DNA from: UBA8518 sp041659585
GTDB lineage: Bacteria; Patescibacteriota; Minisyncoccia; Moranbacterales; UBA2206
Assembly: GCA_041659585.1 (NCBI GenBank)
Contig: JBAZXY010000035.1
Location: forward strand, 1 to 11,577
Length of the DNA: 11,577 nucleotides
Direction of reading: 5' to 3'
Positions 1 to 6,262 of the stretch are shown one piece after another (position 1 is the first letter of the stretch; each line of letters opens with the position of its first letter). The position numbers were made by a program, and so were the translations under genes. The notes beneath the pieces were generated by a model, which was not told the DNA's origin, searched no databases, and was given only the letters and a program-made list of their open reading frames with translations.

Positions 1-197
1 GCGATAACCTATCTTTGCGCGAAACAAGAATTATCCATGAAAAAGACATTCCTTTCACTAATGAAATCTATATTTACCGCGATAAAATCGCGATGCTTGA
101 ATTTGCGCAAGACACGCAAGGCTTCATTGTCAAATCCAAAGCTTTCGCTGAAGCGCAAGCCTGGATTTTTGAGAAATTATGGAAAATGTACGAATAA
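1..197 (+). CDS. TrmB-type transcriptional regulator, C-terminal fragment (cut by window edge)
   Basis: This is the last ~65 codons of a regulator whose N-terminal winged helix lies outside the window. The reading frame enters from the left edge and ends with TAA at 195-197, so the in-frame TTG at 15 is internal and not a start. Assignment rests on the tail matching, position for position, the ends of the two complete TrmB-like proteins in the window: an 'LRE/LRR' step, a 'PF' pair, a strand of the type I-Y-(R/A)-(D/N)-(K/R)-(I/V)-A, an acidic hydrophobic strand, and a final helix ending in K-L-W. In TrmB-family proteins this end belongs to the effector-sensing domain behind the DNA-binding domain. 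The next gene on the same strand is a C39-like peptidase about 50 bases downstream, so the two may be cotranscribed. No ligand or DNA target can be inferred from this fragment. Confidence 0.75.
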   Translation, partial: DNLSLRETRIIHEKDIPFTNEIYIYRDKIAMLEFAQDTQGFIVKSKAFAEAQAWIFEKLWKMYE

Positions 198-246
198 CTC
201 CAATTCAAAAACAAAGGTAGCGGTTACGCAAAATAAATACGTCTCC

Positions 247-834
247 TTGCTTGGAAAAAATGCAACTGACTTTTACGTACCGCAAATAGAACCCCGAGAA
301 AAAATCGAAGAAGCAATCAATCTTCTCCAAAAAGAAAATCGAGAGCGCTGGATGAATTTACCCCAATGGAATTGGTGCGGAATATGCGCGTTAACAATGC
401 TTTTGGACAGTATGCACATACCTCATCCTTTACTTCTTCAAATGTATCAAGCCGCTTTTGATTTCGGTGCATACAAGCTTATCGACGGAAAAATCATCGG
501 GGCTTATCACAAGCCATTGGCACAATACATCAAAAAAGAGTTCCATCTGGACTCCTCTGCCATGCGAGATATGACCACAAAAAAACTAAAAGAAATTATC
601 CTGAACAATAACTTTTTCATTGCCTCGGTCACACCTGAGATAAGATCATGCCCCGTACTTCCCGCTAAAAAAAGTGGTCATCTAATTCTTATCTTTGGAA
701 TTAAAAATAACTCTTTTATTTTTCACAATTCAACCGGTTTTTTTTCGAACCATACGCAGTGTAACGTCGAAATGCCTTTCGATTTATTCGAAAAGTATTT
801 TTCCGGATCTGGTATTGCGATAAAAAAACCTTGA
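247..834 (+). CDS. C39-like (papain-fold) cysteine peptidase domain protein; start uncertain
   Basis: About 195 residues if started at TTG 247. The protein has the hallmarks of the Peptidase_C39-like group. A Gln (residue 40) lies just before the nucleophile Cys44 in W-N-W-C-G-I-C-A-L. His145 sits in S-G-H-L-I-L-I-F-G, and Asn161 in F-H-N-S-T-G takes the place of the third catalytic residue. The strand-turn-strand around the His and the following Phe-His-Asn are typical of C39-like domains that cut peptides or act as deamidase/transglutaminase-like enzymes. No signal peptide, membrane segment or ABC-transporter domain is visible, so it is not a complete bacteriocin-processing exporter. The start is problematic. 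The frame is open back to the window edge but overlaps the regulator tail before 197, and TTG 247 has no ribosome site. The first ATG beyond the overlap (352) would begin only eight codons before the catalytic Cys. The fold is fairly safe; substrate and start are not. Confidence 0.6.
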   Translation: MLGKNATDFYVPQIEPREKIEEAINLLQKENRERWMNLPQWNWCGICALTMLLDSMHIPHPLLLQMYQAAFDFGAYKLIDGKIIGAYHKPLAQYIKKEFHLDSSAMRDMTTKKLKEIILNNNFFIASVTPEIRSCPVLPAKKSGHLILIFGIKNNSFIFHNSTGFFSNHTQCNVEMPFDLFEKYFSGSGIAIKKP

Positions 835-838
835 TGCT

Positions 839-860
839 CCCCATAAAATTTTTCATGGGG
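839..860 (+). other. Intergenic stem-loop after the C39-like gene
   Basis: CCCCAT (839-844) pairs with ATGGGG (855-860) around an A/T-rich loop that can pair further internally (AAAA with TTTT). It starts five bases after the peptidase stop codon. No T-tract follows on the plus strand, so it is at best a weak terminator or an mRNA 3'-end stabiliser. The next gene begins 37 bases later. Confidence 0.35.
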
Positions 861-884
861 AAAATATCCGTCCCTCATCCCAAA

Positions 885-889
885 AGGAG
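885..889 (+). promoter_or_regulatory. Shine-Dalgarno AGGAG for the duplicated small protein
   Basis: AGGAG lies eight bases upstream of ATG 898, an optimal distance. It fixes the start of the 140-residue protein and supports this short ORF as a translated gene. It stands out because most genes in the window have no recognisable ribosome site. Confidence 0.65.
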
Positions 890-897
890 AATTTGCG

Positions 898-1320
898 ATG
901 ACACCAAGAGCCACGACTGATTTATGGAAACAGCTTGACCGATACAAAGAAGCGGTATTGAACAAGAAAAATGTCGATACCTTACAGCTATTAAAAAAAT
1001 CCTTATTGAAAGAACTGTCTCAAATACCTGAATACAATAACCCGGAAACTACGTTCTATTTCTACTGCCAATATACCGATATTGATGTCCGCTATTTTTA
1101 TTTTGATTTGGAAAAAATTTGCGAACAGCTCCGCCGATACAAAGAGGCTGTATTAAACAATAAAGATTTCAATGAGTTAACCTCGCTAAAAGATTCTTTA
1201 TCAGAAGAATTATCCCAAATGCCTGGATACAACCATCCAACAGCTGCTCTATATTTTCGCTATCAGTGCCAAGACATCGAAGCTATGTATTCTACCTCTG
1301 AGCATCCAGATATTCATTAG
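898..1320 (+). CDS. Uncharacterised 140-residue protein made of two tandem 56-residue repeats
   Basis: I do not recognise this family. The protein is an internal duplication. Residues 12-67 and 77-132 align without gaps at an offset of 65 residues, with about 30 of 56 positions identical. Each unit begins Q-L-x-R-Y-K-E-A-V-L-N, has a central L-K-x-S-L-x-x-E-L-S-Q-x-P segment, then Y-N-x-P and an aromatic stretch containing Y-F and D-I. The pattern suggests two helical hairpins per unit, giving a small all-alpha protein, probably cytoplasmic since no signal or membrane segment is seen. Each unit has one Cys in the aromatic stretch (C57 and C124, not at aligned positions), and C75 lies between the units. 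A good Shine-Dalgarno supports ATG 898. It sits between the C39-like peptidase and a hairpin before ddl, with 63 bases to the peptidase, so cotranscription with the peptidase is possible. A partner or inhibitor of the peptidase is only a guess. Confidence 0.78.
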   Translation: MTPRATTDLWKQLDRYKEAVLNKKNVDTLQLLKKSLLKELSQIPEYNNPETTFYFYCQYTDIDVRYFYFDLEKICEQLRRYKEAVLNNKDFNELTSLKDSLSEELSQMPGYNHPTAALYFRYQCQDIEAMYSTSEHPDIH

Positions 1321-1348
1321 CAGTCAAACTATTGCAATTTAAAAAAAT

Positions 1349-1375
1349 GAGCCACTTCTCTAATGAGAGCGGCTC
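1349..1375 (+). terminator. Stem-loop between the small protein and ddl (shared hairpin type, copy 1)
   Basis: GAGCC (1349-1353) pairs with GGCTC (1371-1375). A small internal loop follows, then an apical stem TCTC (1357-1360) / GAGA (1365-1368) with loop TAAT. A run of seven A precedes it and only a weak T-run follows. It would therefore terminate better on the minus strand, or act in the leader of ddl, whose ATG is 28 bases downstream. The same apical stem and following GC-GG recur at 4709-4744. Confidence 0.5.
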
Positions 1376-1403
1376 TACCTTTAAAAAAATAAATACTAAA
1401 ACT

Positions 1404-2345
1404 ATGCCAAAAAAAATAAACCTCGCCGTAATCTTCGGCGGTCCCAGCGGAGAACACGCCGTTTCTCTAAAATCAGCTTCGGAAGTGATGGCTAATTTAG
1501 ACCAGCAAAAATATGTTGTTTTGCCGATAAAAATTTCCCGCAAGGGCCAGTGGGACAGAAATTTATTGCAAAACAAAATTGATTTGGCCCTCATCATCGG
1601 CCACGGCACTTTTATGGAAGACGGGCGCCTGCAAGCCGTGTTGGAGTCCTATAGCATCCCCTACCTGTTTTCCGGGGTCCTCGCCAGCGCCTTGGCGATG
1701 AACAAGGCTCTGACCAAAATCATCGCTAGGGATGCCGGCCTCAAAGTGGCCAGGGGTATTGTACTGAAAAAAACAGACCCGCTTGATTATCCAGTCATCA
1801 TCAAATACCTTGATTTCCCTATCGTCATCAAACCCAATGAACTAGGTAGTTCGGTCGGCACCAATATTGTCAAGAATGAAAAAGATCTTAAGGCTAGTTT
1901 GAAAGAAGCGTTCTTGTGGGGTGATGAAGTGCTGTTGGAAGAATTCATCAGCGGACGCGAGCTCACAGTGGCTGTTCTGGGCAGAAAAAACCTAACTGCT
2001 CTGCCAGTAGTGGAAATCAAACCGCGCATTTCCCAGTGGTTTGATTATGCGGCCAAATATACCACCGGTGGCAGCGAAGAAATTTGCCCGGCGCAAATTC
2101 CGGCTACCCTAGCGAAAAAAGCGCAGGCGCAAGCTACTAGAATATTTGAAGCTCTTGGCTGTCGCGATCTGACCCGCGCCGATTTCATTTGGAATGAAAA
2201 AAACAAACAGTTATATTTTCTAGAAATCAACACCATCCCCGGAATGACCAAAACCAGCATCACCCCGCGCGCCGCTCTGGCCGATGGCTTTACCTTCGAA
2301 AATTTCCTCAACATTTTAATCACAACTGCCTTGGAAAAAAATTAA
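1404..2345 (+). CDS. ddl: D-alanine--D-alanine ligase
   Basis: A 313-residue ATP-grasp enzyme that joins two D-alanines with ATP in the cytoplasm, supplying the dipeptide terminus of the peptidoglycan precursor. Motifs run in family order: F-G-G-P-S-G-E-H (11-18, with the N-terminal substrate Glu17), H-G (67-68) then E-D-G (72-74), A-M-N-K (98-101), V-I-K-P-N-E-L-G-S-S-V-G (141-152, ATP-binding lysine and glycine loop), L-E-E-F-I-S-G-R-E (178-186), the omega-loop D-Y-A-A-K-Y (214-219), R-A-D-F (258-261), and the metal-binding L-E-I-N-T-I-P-G (273-280). The tyrosine in the omega-loop favours D-Ala over D-lactate as second substrate. The length fits a compact Ddl. ATG 1404 is chosen because the upstream in-frame TTG (1332) would place a hairpin inside the coding sequence and add 24 residues unlike any Ddl. 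No Shine-Dalgarno is visible. Base composition is clearly richer in GC than the genes to the right. Confidence 0.93.
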   Translation: MPKKINLAVIFGGPSGEHAVSLKSASEVMANLDQQKYVVLPIKISRKGQWDRNLLQNKIDLALIIGHGTFMEDGRLQAVLESYSIPYLFSGVLASALAMNKALTKIIARDAGLKVARGIVLKKTDPLDYPVIIKYLDFPIVIKPNELGSSVGTNIVKNEKDLKASLKEAFLWGDEVLLEEFISGRELTVAVLGRKNLTALPVVEIKPRISQWFDYAAKYTTGGSEEICPAQIPATLAKKAQAQATRIFEALGCRDLTRADFIWNEKNKQLYFLEINTIPGMTKTSITPRAALADGFTFENFLNILITTALEKN

Positions 2346-2433
2346 GCCTCTTTTTTTAGTTTTTTACATGCTAATCTTTTTGAATTTTATCAATAGATTA
2401 CCGCTTGATATCTTTAGGCTATTTAATTTATTA

Positions 2434-3195
2434 CTAAGCCAATCCTTTCCAACACATTTTAAATATCATCCGCATAGCTGAGGCGATTGGTTCGGATTCC
2501 ATGATGATAGCCATTTTATCTTTCACGGAAAATATTGCTACCCTGTTGGCATAAATATTTATTTCTATTTTGAAAGGATATTCCTCTGCGCTGACCAATT
2601 TTGTCCTGCGCAATTGATGATTGTCATTTTCCGCAAATTGCATTGCCCCTTGATCATTGGGCATAATTAAAGTTTGTATAATTTTTCTACGTATTCTTCT
2701 GCTGATGTAGTGTTCGCATTCTTTCATGCTAAAAAATTTAGTCACCTCTCCTGATCCCCAGCCAAACACTTCGCTCCCCGGATAATGCAACACGTCTTCA
2801 TAGGCTTTCAAAATTCCTTCTCTGTCTTGATAGAACCACATTTTGGGTTTAGCTTCACTCACATTGTTCATCGACATGAGTTGCGGCATGACTTGCTCCA
2901 GCAATTCCTCCTTTCTCCTCATTAAACCCTTCAATTCTTGCGGATCCAATGCGACAAACATTTTTCTTTTACCCTTGGTAGTTATTTTTATATATCCGGC
3001 ACTTATCATTTCATCCATATTTTCATAAACAGTCGTTCTTTTGATACCAGTCTTCCTCGCGACTTCAATTATAGTCGTTTCCCCCAATTCCAGACAAGCC
3101 AAATATATTTTAGCTTGTTTGTCTTCCAACCCTATTTGTTTCAGTGTATTTAGCATAAATTTATCAAATGTCGCTTTTTCCGACGACATATTCAT
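2434..3195 (-). CDS. TrmB-type transcriptional regulator (second of three)
   Basis: A 253-residue regulator with an N-terminal winged helix-turn-helix of the TrmB/MarR type at residues ~15-85. A typical opening I-G-L-E-D-K-Q-A-K-I-Y leads to a recognition helix containing R-T-T-V-Y-E-N-M-D-E-M, then a wing with G-K-R-K. A charged linker helix (~90-112, likely coiled coil for dimerisation) follows, then a C-terminal domain of the TrmB effector type with the G-W-G-S-G strand and a basic I-S-R-R-I-R-R-K helix. In characterised TrmB proteins the C-terminal domain senses sugars; here the ligand is unknown. The start is set at ATG 3195, with GGAAG nine bases upstream; a TTG at 3222 would add nine residues without support. 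It is transcribed away from the radical SAM gene, so that gene is its most likely target. It converges with ddl on the left, separated by 88 bases with no clear terminator. Confidence 0.87.
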   Translation of the reverse strand: MNMSSEKATFDKFMLNTLKQIGLEDKQAKIYLACLELGETTIIEVARKTGIKRTTVYENMDEMISAGYIKITTKGKRKMFVALDPQELKGLMRRKEELLEQVMPQLMSMNNVSEAKPKMWFYQDREGILKAYEDVLHYPGSEVFGWGSGEVTKFFSMKECEHYISRRIRRKIIQTLIMPNDQGAMQFAENDNHQLRRTKLVSAEEYPFKIEINIYANRVAIFSVKDKMAIIMESEPIASAMRMIFKMCWKGLA

Positions 3196-3204
3196 ATTAA
3201 CATA

Positions 3205-3209
3205 CTTCC
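3205..3209 (-). promoter_or_regulatory. Shine-Dalgarno GGAAG deciding the start of the second TrmB regulator
   Basis: Read on the minus strand, GGAAG precedes ATG 3195 by nine bases. This supports the 253-residue form over the longer TTG-started reading. Confidence 0.5.
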
Positions 3210-3227
3210 AAAATTCTGTCAATATTA

Positions 3228-3240
3228 GCTTATTTTAAGC
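3228..3240. promoter_or_regulatory. Candidate operator: inverted repeat GCTTA-TTT-TAAGC
   Basis: A perfect 5-bp inverted repeat with a 3-base centre lies in the 178-base divergent region, near the regulator's start. It is placed where an autoregulator could bind. It is short and could be chance in AT-rich DNA. Confidence 0.25.
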
Positions 3241-3278
3241 CAATTACTATTTCTTATTATAAATATAAATCGGATATT

Positions 3279-3306
3279 TTGACATATCTTGTAAAAAGAT
3301 TATGAT
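3279..3306 (+). promoter_or_regulatory. Sigma70-type promoter for the radical SAM gene
   Basis: The -35 box TTGACA (3279-3284) is a perfect match. A 16-base spacer and the -10 box TATGAT (3301-3306, five of six) follow. Transcription would start near 3313, giving a leader of about 60 bases ahead of ATG 3374. The region between this promoter and the divergent regulator is the expected site of control. Confidence 0.7.
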
Positions 3307-3360
3307 AAGAAGTCAATTCATGAGGAGTTGATGAGTTCGTTAAAAATTCAGGTATTATCC

Positions 3361-3366
3361 AGGAGG
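3361..3366 (+). promoter_or_regulatory. Strong Shine-Dalgarno AGGAGG for the radical SAM gene
   Basis: AGGAGG lies seven bases before ATG 3374. It is the strongest ribosome site in the window and fixes this start. With the near-consensus promoter upstream it suggests high expression when the gene is derepressed. Confidence 0.8.
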
Positions 3367-3373
3367 ATTCGAT

Positions 3374-4705
3374 ATGAAAATAGCCTTAGTTGTACCAAGT
3401 GGCCAAAAAAACATGAATGCTATGGGCACTATTGCTCGCCCACCATTGGGAGTATGCTATCTCAAAGCATATCTTCTACAAAATAATTTCTTTGAGGTTA
3501 AGATTTTTCATCAAATTGATGAAACCAATGAAGAAATGCTTACAAAGATTATTTCTTTTAATCCTAGTGTCGTGGGATTTTCAACAATGAGTTGTGTTTT
3601 CCCTGATGGAATCCATTTAGCCAAATCGTTGAAGATAATAGATCCAAATATATTTACCATTTTTGGCGGTGAACATATCTCAGGGATATTCGTTGATGAA
3701 ACAAAATATGGCTCATCCATACTTACTGCAACATTAAAGAATTACCCAGAAATTGACTTCGTAATTCCTTTTGAGGGTGAGCTTACTTTTTTGGAACTTC
3801 TAGAAACAATCAAAGTAAATGGTACTTTTTCTAACGTTGCTGGAATCGCTTTTTTGAAAAATGAAAAAGTAATCATAACAAAAAGCCGATCAAGAATTTA
3901 CGATCTTGATGCACTGCCAATCGCAGATCGAAGTGATTTGCCCTACGAAAAGTATCATTCACCGGATGACTCTCCTTATCTGGAATACCTACACACAACT
4001 CGCGGTTGCAAATTCAAATGCAAATATTGCGCCACGCCAGTTTCGAGCCCTGGAAAGATAGCAGCTTGTTCAGCTGAAAGAATTTTAGAAGAAATTACGT
4101 TTCTCCATCATCAATACAATAGAAAAGATTTTTTCTTTTGTGATGAGCTTTTCACTTTTGATCCTGATCGAGTTAAAATTTTTTGTCGAAGATTAATTGA
4201 AACTGGCCTGTCACAAAAAATCCATTGGCGATGTTTTGCGCGAGTAGATGATATTTCCAAAGGAAAAGTAGATCTATCTCTAATGAAAAATGCTGGATGC
4301 AATGGACTTTTCTTTGGCATCGAATCCATGAATGCTGAAACTCTGCGAAGACTTGGCAAAGGAACAAATCCCACACAAGTTACAATAGCAATCGAAACGA
4401 CAGCTAAGGCTGGCATTGATGCTTGGGGATCACTCATGATTGGATATCCATGGGAAACCGAAGAAGCCTTAAAAAAATCTCTTGGAAAATATCTTAATTT
4501 GGTTAACCAGGGCTGGATAAAGCATACTTACATTGCTTTCATCACGCCCTTCCCAGGAACAACCTTTTATCAAGATTGTCTTCGGAATAATTGGATAGCC
4601 AATCCAAATTTTTTGAAACTGAATTGCAATAAGCCAGTTTTAAAAACGCCCATTAAAGAAAGTGTTTTGATTGAAATATATCAAGACTTTCTTAAAAAAG
4701 TTTGA
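3374..4705 (+). CDS. B12-binding-domain radical SAM protein
   Basis: A 443-residue class B-type radical SAM enzyme. Residues 1-~145 form a Rossmann-like domain of the B12-binding kind, with F-G-G-E-H at 97-101 and an F-E-G-E segment at 133-136 that typically closes this domain. The canonical base-off D-x-H-x-x-G motif is not visible, so cobalamin binding is doubtful. The radical SAM core starts with T-T-R-G-C-K-F-K-C-K-Y-C; Cys212, Cys216 and Cys219 (CxxxCxxC) hold the 4Fe-4S cluster that cleaves SAM. The glycine-rich step F-F-G-I-E-S (313-318) and L-M-I-G-Y-P-W (354-360) complete the barrel. Relatives methylate or rearrange unactivated carbons in lipids, pigments, hopanoids and natural products; the substrate here is unknown. 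It has its own promoter and ribosome site and diverges from a TrmB regulator. A methyltransferase follows 61 bases downstream on the same strand, across a hairpin. Confidence 0.92.
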   Translation: MKIALVVPSGQKNMNAMGTIARPPLGVCYLKAYLLQNNFFEVKIFHQIDETNEEMLTKIISFNPSVVGFSTMSCVFPDGIHLAKSLKIIDPNIFTIFGGEHISGIFVDETKYGSSILTATLKNYPEIDFVIPFEGELTFLELLETIKVNGTFSNVAGIAFLKNEKVIITKSRSRIYDLDALPIADRSDLPYEKYHSPDDSPYLEYLHTTRGCKFKCKYCATPVSSPGKIAACSAERILEEITFLHHQYNRKDFFFCDELFTFDPDRVKIFCRRLIETGLSQKIHWRCFARVDDISKGKVDLSLMKNAGCNGLFFGIESMNAETLRRLGKGTNPTQVTIAIETTAKAGIDAWGSLMIGYPWETEEALKKSLGKYLNLVNQGWIKHTYIAFITPFPGTTFYQDCLRNNWIANPNFLKLNCNKPVLKTPIKESVLIEIYQDFLKKV

Positions 4706-4708
4706 TAG

Positions 4709-4744
4709 AAGCCGATCCAATCTCAACCGAGAGCGGATCGGCTT
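4709..4744 (+). terminator. Stem-loop between the radical SAM and methyltransferase genes (shared hairpin type, copy 2)
   Basis: AAGCCGATCC (4709-4718) pairs perfectly with GGATCGGCTT (4735-4744). An AA/GC internal loop follows, then an apical stem TCTC (4721-4724) / GAGA (4729-4732) with loop AACC. The stem is strong but the T-run after it is short (TTTC AATAAAT). The next ATG is only 22 bases downstream, so it may terminate only partly, or act as a processing or leader element for the methyltransferase. Confidence 0.6.
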
Positions 4745-4766
4745 TCAATAAATAATTTTAAAAAAT

Positions 4767-5528
4767 ATGCTTTTAAAAAATATTAACCACGAAAATGAGT
4801 TCAATGAAAAAAGAACTCACCTATATATCTCAGCCATGCAAGAAGGCTTCAATGTTAGAAAAAATGAACTAGCGTCTTTTGATATTGATAACAAGCTAAA
4901 AAATATTCCTCAAGGCATAGTTGATCTTGGGGCTGGCAATGGATATCTAACAATGTATCTTGCCAAAAAATTTCCTACCTCCACCATTTATGCAACTGAT
5001 GCCTCTATTACAATGCGTGAGGGTCTGAAGAAAATTAAAAATATTGTTTTGCTAGAAAAACTTGCTTTAGCAAACAATTCCATTGATGCCATTTTTTCAC
5101 TGGCAGCCTTTCATCACATAACAGATAAAAAACATCTTTTAAAAGAGCTGTATCGAGTTTTAAAACCAGGTGGTTTTTTATTTATAGGCGATGTTAACGA
5201 CAACACACCAACTCAAGTTTTTTTCGATACCGTTGTTAAAAAATATTGCATAACCAATCATGATTTTGATTTTTTAGATTCAAATTGGACTTCCTATCTA
5301 GCCAAAGAAAGTAATTTTATTCTCAAAGAATCAAAAGTCAAAAACACTCCTTGGATTTTTGATAATGAAAAAAATATGATTAATTTTATAAAAAAATTAA
5401 CTGGACTAGGAATCTCTAACCAGAATTTAAAACAATTTCTTTATAAAAATTTTAAAATCATCAAAAAGAATCAACACCTCTCGCTGTCCTGGCAATTGGG
5501 CTATCACATTTTGCAAAAGAAGAAATAA
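4767..5528 (+). CDS. Class I SAM-dependent methyltransferase (Methyltransf_11-like)
   Basis: A 253-residue Rossmann-fold methyltransferase that moves a methyl group from SAM to an unknown small substrate. Motif I is V-D-L-G-A-G-N-G (52-59), the acidic residue ending strand 2 is Asp78 in Y-A-T-D-A-S, the strand-4 motif is S-L-A-A-F-H-H-I (111-118), and L-K-P-G-G (132-136) precedes strand 5. After ~150 the sequence becomes lysine- and asparagine-rich with several aromatic residues, probably a substrate-capping region, and is not assignable to a subfamily. It follows the radical SAM gene across a hairpin, and only 22 bases remain between hairpin and ATG. It therefore probably depends on the radical SAM promoter. 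No Shine-Dalgarno is visible. It converges with another methyltransferase 17 bases downstream; the two are not close copies. The gene is strikingly AT-rich (23% GC in a 60-base sample near its end). Confidence 0.88.
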   Translation: MLLKNINHENEFNEKRTHLYISAMQEGFNVRKNELASFDIDNKLKNIPQGIVDLGAGNGYLTMYLAKKFPTSTIYATDASITMREGLKKIKNIVLLEKLALANNSIDAIFSLAAFHHITDKKHLLKELYRVLKPGGFLFIGDVNDNTPTQVFFDTVVKKYCITNHDFDFLDSNWTSYLAKESNFILKESKVKNTPWIFDNEKNMINFIKKLTGLGISNQNLKQFLYKNFKIIKKNQHLSLSWQLGYHILQKKK

Positions 5529-5545
5529 AATTATACAAAGGTTAG

Positions 5546-6205
5546 TTATTTTTCAAAAACAATAACGAATCTTTCGTAATAATCAGTATCTATAAATTTC
5601 ACATGCGCTTTAACTTTTTCTGTCTGAGAAACTTTCCCGACCATCTCTTCAATTTCTTTCTTGCTATATGCCTCTATAATTGAACTTTTTTCATTTTCTC
5701 GATAGAAAGAAGTTTCTTTTGCGCCAATAAAGTTCTTTCTTTTTTCCAACCTATTATTTAACTCAACTTCGGTAGATGGTCTTAGCTGATCAGATAAGAT
5801 AAAAAAATTATTTGTACAATTAAGCAATTTTTTTATCAACAAAATGGGATCATGAAAATGATGCAATGCTAAATTACAAACAAGAATATCATAATTTTTA
5901 GCCAACCCAAAGGCATCCCTCGCTTCAAAATTGAATGTATAATTTTTTTTAGCCCTATCAATAAAATATGTGTCAATATCAATTCCACTTAAATTCAATC
6001 CTAAAAATCTTGCGTTAATTAATTCCAGTAAATAACCGTCTCCGCAGGCCACATCCAACAAACTGCTAGATGTTTTTATGTGAGGAATTAGCGCCTCGAT
6101 AATTGGTTGATATAACCAGGGCATTTTTCTGATTATTTTTATAAAATCCCTCTTCTCATTTTCTGCCATAATGTGATTATTTTGAATTCTGTGAGTATTA
6201 TCCAT
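5546..6205 (-). CDS. Class I SAM-dependent methyltransferase, short form
   Basis: A 219-residue methyltransferase. Motif I is L-L-D-V-A-C-G-D-G-Y (49-58), the strand-2 acidic residue lies in G-I-D-I-D (74-78), and the strand-4 motif is L-V-C-N-L-A-L-H-H-F-H-D (108-119), the usual pattern in Methyltransf_11/25 enzymes acting on small molecules or lipids. The usual P-G-G turn before strand 5 is replaced by C-T-N-N, a departure from its neighbours. It lies 57 bases downstream of the third TrmB regulator on the same strand, so the two likely form an operon driven by the minus-strand promoter at 7099-7127. Its 3' end meets the 3' end of the plus-strand methyltransferase with 17 bases between them and no terminator hairpin, so the convergent transcripts may overlap. 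ATG 6205 is used; the in-frame ATG at 6169 is an alternative. Neither has a ribosome site. Confidence 0.85.
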   Translation of the reverse strand: MDNTHRIQNNHIMAENEKRDFIKIIRKMPWLYQPIIEALIPHIKTSSSLLDVACGDGYLLELINARFLGLNLSGIDIDTYFIDRAKKNYTFNFEARDAFGLAKNYDILVCNLALHHFHDPILLIKKLLNCTNNFFILSDQLRPSTEVELNNRLEKRKNFIGAKETSFYRENEKSSIIEAYSKKEIEEMVGKVSQTEKVKAHVKFIDTDYYERFVIVFEK

Positions 6206-6262
6206 AATTTAAATTTATTTACTTTTTTCTATTCTTCCACCACTCCATCAATCCAACCACAT

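Noticed and set aside
37..196. N-terminal extension of the peptidase frame through the regulator tail, or a regulator-peptidase fusion by frameshift
   Set aside because: The other frame in this stretch matches the C-termini of two full TrmB-like proteins and stops at the natural place. The peptidase frame here has low-complexity K/R/S content with no family resemblance.
1332..1403. TTG-started, 24-residue longer form of Ddl
   Set aside because: It would contain the 1349-1375 hairpin and residues unlike any Ddl N-terminus. ATG 1404 directly precedes the first conserved strand.
2335..2357. A7...T7 pairing after ddl as a terminator
   Set aside because: Only A-T pairs around a 9-base loop, with no GC stem. 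Too weak to call a terminator, although the T-run may help end transcription.
3331..3373. Leader peptide starting at ATG 3331 ahead of the radical SAM gene
   Set aside because: The frame simply runs on into the radical SAM gene out of phase, the AGGAG before it is only three bases away, and no regulatory codon run or attenuator hairpin is seen.
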